Below, one piece after another: positions 57,476 to 64,000 of a stretch of 64,000 nt of DNA; the first letter of the stretch is position 1, and the number at the start of each line of letters is the position of its first letter. This DNA comes from Effrenium voratum (Eukaryota; Sar; Dinophyceae; Suessiales; Symbiodiniaceae). The position numbers were made by a program, and so were the translations under genes. The DNA lies in contig CAUJNA010003501.1 of the NCBI GenBank assembly GCA_963377175.1, forward strand, positions 194,236 through 258,235, written 5' to 3'. Under the pieces are notes generated by a model, which was not told the DNA's origin, searched no databases, and saw nothing but the letters and a program-made list of their open reading frames with translations.

Positions 57476-60400
57476 GTGCTACCAGATGGAATCAAAATAG
57501 CAATACTACTCAACAAAACCAAAGGAGCACTGCAGCAACACCTCCAACTGCGAGCTGGACAGATCACGAACTACATCGAGATCAGAGCACTCATCCTGGA
57601 CTACTACAAAACGATTTCAGCCTTCACTAGATCTACTTCAGCAGTAGGAACAAACTACAATGGAGGAACTGCACCAATGGATGTTGACAACATATGGAGG
57701 AAAGGAAGAAGCTACAAAGGCAAAGGAAAAGGAAAAGGCGGCTACAAAGGAAGCAAGAGCAAAGGCAAGTACAGGAGTAAAGGACACTACAAAGGATTCG
57801 ACAAAGGCGGCAAAGGAAACTACAACAAAGCAGGATACAACAAGAGCAAAGGAAAAGGCTACTCAGGATCCAAAGGATATGGATCAAGCAAAGGCTACAA
57901 AGGCCAAGGAAACTACAGCAAATCAAAAGGAAAAGGAAGCAACAACTACACAACATGCCATCGATGTGGCAAGCCCGGCCACTGGGCACAAGACTGCAGA
58001 GTGCCGGTATGGCACATAGGAGAAGGAGAAGAACTACATCCACTAGAACAAGAACAAGCAGATCACGACAACAATGATGAACTACCTCAGGATGTGAACG
58101 ACACTTGGGACTGGTACTACGAAGGAGAAGAAGGACAACACGAGGTGAACTACATGGAGGAGAACTGGAACGACTACGACTATGACAACAGCTGGGATTG
58201 GAATGACAACAGCTATGAGGACACAGCAAACTACATTGGAGGCATCAACGAATCACACCTCACCATTGGACACATCAGACAAGCAAAATCACGACTACAC
58301 AAGCACAAATCCAAATCACTACTTGGCAAGAGAACAACACACACAACATCATGGAACGACCACAGCAAGAGCTTTCAACAATTCCTACAAGAAGACACCA
58401 CAAAGCTACACTTCGACATAGCAGCAGCAAGACAACAACAAAGGAACAAGAAGATTGAGGACACTATCACCCACTACATCATGTACTCCAACTTCAAGTC
58501 ATACCACCACCTGTTGATCGACTCAGGAGCATCTACACATGTTTGCCCAAAGGACTACGCACCGGATCTTCCACTACGACCTTGTGGAGAATCAGTTCCA
58601 CAACTCTACACGGTGACCAACAAGAAGATTCCAGTCTACGGCATCAAGTACGTTCCCTACAAGCAGGACAACTTCAGGATCATGATACCCTACTACGTTT
58701 GTGATGTGAAGTATCCAATCCTCAGCGCATCAAGACTACTTGATAGAGGATATGGACTTGACTTCACTCCACGACACTGCACCATCACACATGGACAACA
58801 ACAAGCACACCTCATAAGACACTCAGGACTTTTCTACCTACGAGCAGAGAAGATCGACATCCCTACAGGATTCGACATCTACCCAATGACTACAGACAAT
58901 GGAAAATCCATTGCTGTGATTCAACCTACAGAGAGAGCAGCACAACAACAAGAACAAATCGCACCACTCACACACACAGACCAAGGACTACGACAGATCC
59001 TTGGTGGAAACACTGACTACTGGAAACTTGATGGTGACTACGCCATCAGAGTACACAAACGACCACGCAAAGCACTGTTCACACCACACAACAGTGGCTG
59101 CCCAATACCAGAAGAAGAACTAGATGATTGGCGACTAACCATCATCAACAGACAAGGGCAAGAGCAAGAACAACTACAAGAGAACCCAACACAACTTTCC
59201 AAGCAAGAACTACAACGAAGACTAGAAGGTGACAACTGGACTGGAGAAACCAGATTCAGAAGAAAGATAACACCTACACGCAGAGCAACATCAAAGACCA
59301 CACCAACAAGGCAGAGCTCACAACCACAACGGCTAATGGACACACCGCCAACCAGATCAAAGATCCAACTACGAGCACCACAAAAGATATGGAGACCCAA
59401 AGCAGCACCTTCTACAAATCTTGACACCACACAACCAAAGGAGACAATCCACAGACCACTCACAGCACAGGAGGACAACCAAGACTACTGGGAAAGACAA
59501 GGTGAACAATGGATACGGCACCACACAACGCTTAGAACAACTCTCTTCACTCCAACAGATGGACCAGGACATCCACCAATCAACACACTTGAACCTCACA
59601 GAACTACAATCACTCACAACAACTTTGGAGAAGTTTCACAACGCAAAGATGACTGGACAGTCATGGGCAACGCAGCACTACCATTTCAATGGAAAGGAAC
59701 AACAAGGTTCACCGTGAAGAAAGACTACGAGTACATCCAGGAGAACCACGATGAAGAACAACAACACGAGCATCATGAAGCACACAGAGCAAGAGGACTG
59801 CGACAACCACAGCAGCCCACTCCACAACAAATAGCAGAACACAACCTTACACATCTACCATACAGAAACTGGTGTCCAATTTGCGTTCAAGGCAAAGGAC
59901 GCCAAGACAACTACAAGAAACAACAATCACGACAACCTGTCATTCAAGTAGACTTTGCCTACATCAAGTCACAACAAGACCCAAAGACCACACCGGTACT
60001 GACAGCAGTTGATGTTACTACACAACTGTGTATGGCAGTATTGGTTCCAGACAAATCATCAATGATGGACTACATGGTCAACAACCTACAAGCATTCATC
60101 TTTGAGTGCGGAAGAACACAAGGCATACTACAAAGCGACAACGAAGACACACTCAACGCACTTCTAAAAGCTACAGCAGCAAAAGTCGGCACAATGAGTG
60201 TACGACATTCACCTTCCTACAGCAGCAGTCAAGGAAGCGTTGAGCGACTACATAGAACACTTCTCGGACAAATCCGCGTCGTCAAAGCTCAGGTTGAAAG
60301 CAACTACAGCATGACGATGTCCACAAAGCACTGTCTACTACCTTGGATAGTACGACATGCAGCATGGACGGTAAATCGCTACGTCATTCACTCAGACGGC

Positions 60401-62250
60401 TACACAAGCTTTGAACGCCGCTGGGGAAGAAACTACGAGCGAGCAATCTGCGAATTTGGCGAGACACTACTTTACCTTCCACCACAACACAAGAAACTTC
60501 CGAAAGCAGACCTACGGATGCAGAAATGCATCTGGCTCGGAAAAGTTTCCGAAACCGGAGAAAACTACGTCGCAACGGAATCAGGCGTACAAAAGGTACG
60601 AACAGTACGGAGACTACAACCGGACTTCAAATACGACCTCGCACTGTTGAACAAAGTTTCCGGCACACCATGGGCACCACGACGGAACACCTACAACCCA
60701 TCGTTCGCAACACTGTTGGATACGCAACTACAACCGTCAGAGAAAAGAAGGTCCACGCAAGATTTCGGACAACAAACGAACGCTACGGACGACATCGTTG
60801 CGGAACCCGCAACAAAACAACAACGCACTACACCACCTCCACGACTTCCGTCCACATCGACGTCAAGTTCACGACCACTACCGGATAGTCCTATGGCTAC
60901 TTCACCAACTGGACGACAACATCCACCACTACCAGCACCACCTCGACAAACACTACGACGTTTAACTCCGGAAGAAGTAATGCAACCAACTAAAGCACAG
61001 AAGACCTCAAAGGACACTACAATCAGATCAACGGAACAAGCAACCAAAGAACCACCACCACTACGACAGAAAATCAACGCAGTGACACTTCCCAACGGAA
61101 AATCCATCACTCCCTACACAAACGACGACACCTCAGAAGACCAACCCATAATCTTCGACAACGAAGGTTACGACGAAACACAACTACTGGAAGGAATGAA
61201 ACACGAGTCAAACCAAATGAAACTACACGACGTCTACGACGAAGTAGATGCGTCTACCGTCAACGACAACGTCATCAGAGAAGCGATACCTACAAGATGG
61301 GTACACAGAAAGAAAGGACCAGGAGTACGAAGCCGAATCGTCGCAAAAGGCTACACCGAGAAGATCGAGGACGAAGACTCCGTCTACGCCTCTACACCAA
61401 TGTTCACGACACTCCGGACACTTCTCGCACTACAAATGTCACGACCAAACTGGATAGCGCGACTAGGTGACGTCTCTACAGCATTTCTACACGCACCCAT
61501 CGCAAAAGACCACGACGGTAAACAACGTGACGTCTACCTTTGGCCACCTAAAGAACTTTGTCCACAACAGGACAAAATCTGGCGACTAAAGAAAGCCATG
61601 TATGGACTACGCAGTTCACCAAAAGCATGGCAGGACTACCTGGCTGAAGTGTTACAAAAGCTCAGCTTTGTAAGACTAAAGTCAGAACCCAACGTCTACA
61701 CCAATGCGACTCGCGACTGCTACATCATGGTCTACGTGGACGATCTACTAGTACTTGGAGACAAGACCGCAGTCGACTCCACTTTCGAGGCCGTCCAGAA
61801 GCAGGTACTACTCAAGCACATCGGCTACCTCGAACCTGGCAAACCACAACAATTTCTTGGAAGAAACATCGACCACTTCGGCAACTACTGCAATCTTGGA
61901 CTAAAGGACTCCTACATCGACAACATGATCGAGGAGTCTGGAATGAACAACTGCAACTCAGTAAACACTCCAGGAATTGCACACTACAAACCAACAATAG
62001 AAGATGAAGCACTACTTGACCACGAACAACACAAAAGGTACAGAAGAATTGTTGGCAAACTTCAATGGTTAGCATACACACGACCAGACATTGCATACTC
62101 CACAAAAGAACTAGCACGAGACCTCACAGCACCTACAGAACTTTCACAAAAGAGAGTCAAACATCTACTACGCTACTTGCACGGCACCAAGCACTACAAA
62201 TTCACCATAGAACCAACAACGACACTCAGAGCAAACACCAACATGTCGAT
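57476..62250 (+). CDS. pol: Gag C-terminus - protease - integrase - reverse transcriptase
   Basis: Numbering from 57476: Gag C-terminus 1-75; Lys/Gly/Tyr-rich linker about 78-155; CCHC knuckle C161-x2-C164-x4-H169-x4-C174; protease active site D349-S-G; GAG-pre-integrase region about 380-470; zinc-binding HNLTHLPYRNWCPIC near 800; integrase catalytic D826, D888 and E923; a variable Pro/Thr-rich spacer about 1090-1220; reverse transcriptase with D1332 (GDVSTAFLHAP) and YVDD at 1420-1423. All catalytic residues are intact. The frame loses RNase H at about 62235-62250, where sense passes to another frame, and then stops at 62314. The ATG at 57476 is simply the first in this frame; the natural polyprotein starts in Gag. 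Confidence 0.92.
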
Positions 62251-62697
62251 GCCGACTGGGCAGGATGCCCTACTACCAGGAAATCAACTTCAGGTTTCAA
62301 CATCATCTTTCTAGGAACAACAGTTGCATTTGGCAGCAGAACACATGCTACAATAGCACTCAGCTCAGCAGAGTCTGAACTCTACGCCATTTGCACAGGA
62401 GTTAATGAGGGATTACACCTCAGAAACTTCCTACTTGAAACCAACATTTGCAGCAAGCTAAACCTACGCATCCACACAGACTCCACAGCAGGCAAGAGCA
62501 TTGCTACACGACAAGGCACTAGCAAACGAGCAAAACACATCGACCTCAAATTCCTCTACACACAAGACCTCATCAAGCACGACATCATCAGAATCCTTAA
62601 GATCAACACACTCCACAACAGCGCAGATTTGTTTACCAAATACATCAGCAAAGAAACACTACACAGGCTCATCCAGAGCATTGGAATACGCATCTAG
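62248..62697 (+). pseudogene. RNase H domain of pol, shifted out of frame
   Basis: The frame carries DADWAGCPTTRKSTSGF, then SSAESELYA and IHTDSTAGKS, giving the catalytic acidic residues of copia RNase H, and ends IRI before TAG. It lies one frame off from the reverse transcriptase, so a small insertion or deletion near 62240 separates them in this copy. The domain itself looks undamaged. Confidence 0.88.
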
Positions 62698-62979
62698 CAC
62701 TACGAACGACCAGCGCAGCAGTTTCACAACAACAACAACAACGACTTTGGACATTTCATGTATGTAAGTAGCTACATGTAACACGACACTTTTGGTATGT
62801 AAGTAACAGTAACTACATGTACTTTCACTTGCACTTTTGGCGGCTTGAGTCAACACTACAGTTGTTTGTTTTACACGTCTGCGTTCGCCGACTGCCTGGT
62901 AGCAACTACTTAGGCTCATTTGTTTTGCCCCGTTTCACTACATTTTGCATTCCACTGCAGCCATACTGCGGATGCTACG

Positions 62980-63378
62980 ATGGGAGACGCCACTACGCCC
63001 GACAGGGCGACTACACCTGAGGTGGCGGTCACTACAGACTCCAGTGACCATGGAACTCCACCACCTCAAACCTACAACGACTCCAACTACCACTGCAACC
63101 ATTCTACACCCGGCGACACCGTCTACTACAACCCGACCACAGTGATGGACCAACTACACATCACTGAGCACCAGACAACCACTGCACCACCACTGCCCAA
63201 CAACATTCCCTACACGCAATTTTTCACTGCATTTACACTTGAAGAGTATCAACTACTCTCACAACAACAAGCTACTCCACTGGCACAACTGGACTACACA
63301 CGACCCATTCACTGCATCCCTGGAGATCTTCGGATGCCACACTACAATTCCACAAGCCTGAACAGCGTGAACTACTGA
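62980..63378 (+). CDS. Extra ORF between pol and the 3' LTR
   Basis: ATG at 62980 opens a 132-residue frame to TGA at 63376-63378. It is Thr/Pro/Tyr-rich at first (TPDRATTPEVAVTTDSS) and ends with a more structured part (YTQFFTAFTLEEYQLLSQQQ). There is no signal peptide, membrane segment or recognised domain. It shares the A/C-rich codon style of gag-pol, which supports it being part of the element rather than host sequence. Function unknown. Confidence 0.5.
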   Translation: MGDATTPDRATTPEVAVTTDSSDHGTPPPQTYNDSNYHCNHSTPGDTVYYNPTTVMDQLHITEHQTTTAPPLPNNIPYTQFFTAFTLEEYQLLSQQQATPLAQLDYTRPIHCIPGDLRMPHYNSTSLNSVNY

Positions 63379-63493
63379 GCGCAGGTCACTACTTTTGCCA
63401 ATACAGTAGAATTGATGAACAACAATGGTTTTCATCACTACTGTCAATCCATGTTTTGCACTTCAGTTGAAAAGGTACTACAAAGACCTTTTA

Positions 63494-63505
63494 ACTGAGG
63501 GGCCG
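63494..63505 (+). promoter_or_regulatory. Polypurine tract
   Basis: ACTGAGGGGCCG lies directly before the 3' LTR, in the position where the plus-strand primer forms. Confidence 0.6.
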
Positions 63506-63682
63506 TGTCAAACTACATGCTTCACTTTGCACCCTTGTTGCATGTATGTTCACTATCGCAGGCCTTGAGCTTACTACTCCGCATGAGTCAAAAGGTTGGC
63601 AGCTGCAGACTACATCGGTTGACTGTTTGTTTGAACACTACAGCACTTGCACTTGTAAGCAAAGTAACAACCGATTTTAACG
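63506..63682 (+). repeat. 3' LTR (177 bp)
   Basis: Identical in length to the 5' LTR, with one substitution (T at 63556). Confidence 0.95.
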
Positions 63683-64000
63683 ACACAGAGAGAGAGACAC
63701 AGAGAGAGAGACACACAGAGAGACACACAGAGAGAGAGACACACAGAGAGACACACAGAGAGACACACACAAAGAGACACACAGAGAGACACACCACAGA
63801 GAGACACACCACAGAGAGACACACCACAGAGAGACACACCACAGAGAGACACACACACAGAGACACACAGAGAGACACACAAAGAGACACACCACAGAGA
63901 GACACACCACAGAGAGACACACCACAGAGAGACACACTACAGAGAGACACACCACAGAGAGACACACCACAGAGAGACACACCACAGAGAGACACACCAC
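63683..64000. repeat. ACACAGAGAG microsatellite, right of the retrotransposon
   Basis: Uniform ACACAGAGAG and ACACCACAGAGAG units run to the window edge. It is the continuation of the repeat on the other side of the element, though richer in the CACCACAGAGAG variant. Confidence 0.9.

Larger units (their letters stand above)
56774..63682 (+). mobile_element. Ty1/copia LTR retrotransposon, recent insertion, damaged
   Basis: A 6,909-bp element with two 177-bp LTRs (56774-56950 and 63506-63682) that differ only at 56824/63556 (C versus T). A primer-binding site follows the 5' LTR directly and a purine tract precedes the 3' LTR. ACACA flanks both ends as a plausible 5-bp target duplication, though the host repeat makes this weak. 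The domain order Gag, zinc knuckle, protease, integrase, reverse transcriptase, RNase H is the Ty1/copia order. The reading frame is broken in Gag and again at the start of RNase H, so this copy is probably not autonomous. Coding strand is A/C-rich with heavy use of CTA and TAC, unlike host exons. Confidence 0.95.

Noticed and set aside
57633..58229. 198-codon Cys/Leu/Ser ORF on the minus strand
   Set aside because: Antisense shadow of the Lys/Gly-rich Gag linker.
63588..64000. Cys/Ser/Val/Leu ORFs on the minus strand
   Set aside because: Translation of the ACACAGAGAG microsatellite.

Overview
The window reads as nuclear DNA of a dinoflagellate, most likely of the Symbiodiniaceae/Suessiales type. 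The evidence is very small exons (30-180 nt) split by introns whose donors are mostly GC or GA rather than GT, acceptors usually followed by G, long one-strand gene runs, abundant simple repeats, and a Ty1/copia element with a dinoflagellate-style Lys/Gly/Tyr-rich Gag. Organism assignment is inference; no rRNA, tRNA or spliced-leader gene was found.

Left arm (1-21.74 kb), read to the right. After a Lys-rich coding piece (175-520) and a minus-strand ORF (518-997) comes a 16-exon gene for an AIDA-like protein (helical N-terminal domain plus the AIDA-type C2 domain, 2806-14783). It was reconstructed exon by exon with matching splice phases. Next are the terminal exon of an unidentified basic protein (15768-15914) and a gene ending in a CCG-x2-CRHCP motif like the DUF5522/C1orf53 family (17853-21739). 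Introns carry GAT, TTGG, TG, TTTG, TTTGGGGG and CATA repeats.

Centre (about 22.02-26.48 kb). A sharply bounded, extremely AT-rich island of about 4.5 kb has no gene. Both flanking genes end at it tail-to-tail (stops at 21737-21739 and 26731-26733). Its left half is T/G-rich and its right half A/C-rich on the + strand, so skew flips inside. It holds a near-identical 300-bp direct duplication and long poly-T/poly-A runs.

Right arm (26.7-56.2 kb), read to the left. The best gene is a ZZ-PDZ-RBR (RING1-IBR-RING2) E3 ubiquitin ligase (26731-30963, 5' end not found). Beyond it are phase-consistent candidate exons on the minus strand, including a helical/coiled-coil gene (48.18-49.20 kb). Several short dispersed repeat families with terminal inverted repeats, a 1-kb CA-rich array, a 45-bp satellite (46.3-47.9 kb) and a compositionally odd block (44.9-46.2 kb) lie between.

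Right end. A young Ty1/copia retrotransposon (56774-63682; 177-bp LTRs differing at one base) sits inside a CACAGA microsatellite, antisense to the surrounding gene arm. Its LTRs look fresh, but Gag-Pol is broken at two places, and an extra ORF lies between pol and the 3' LTR.
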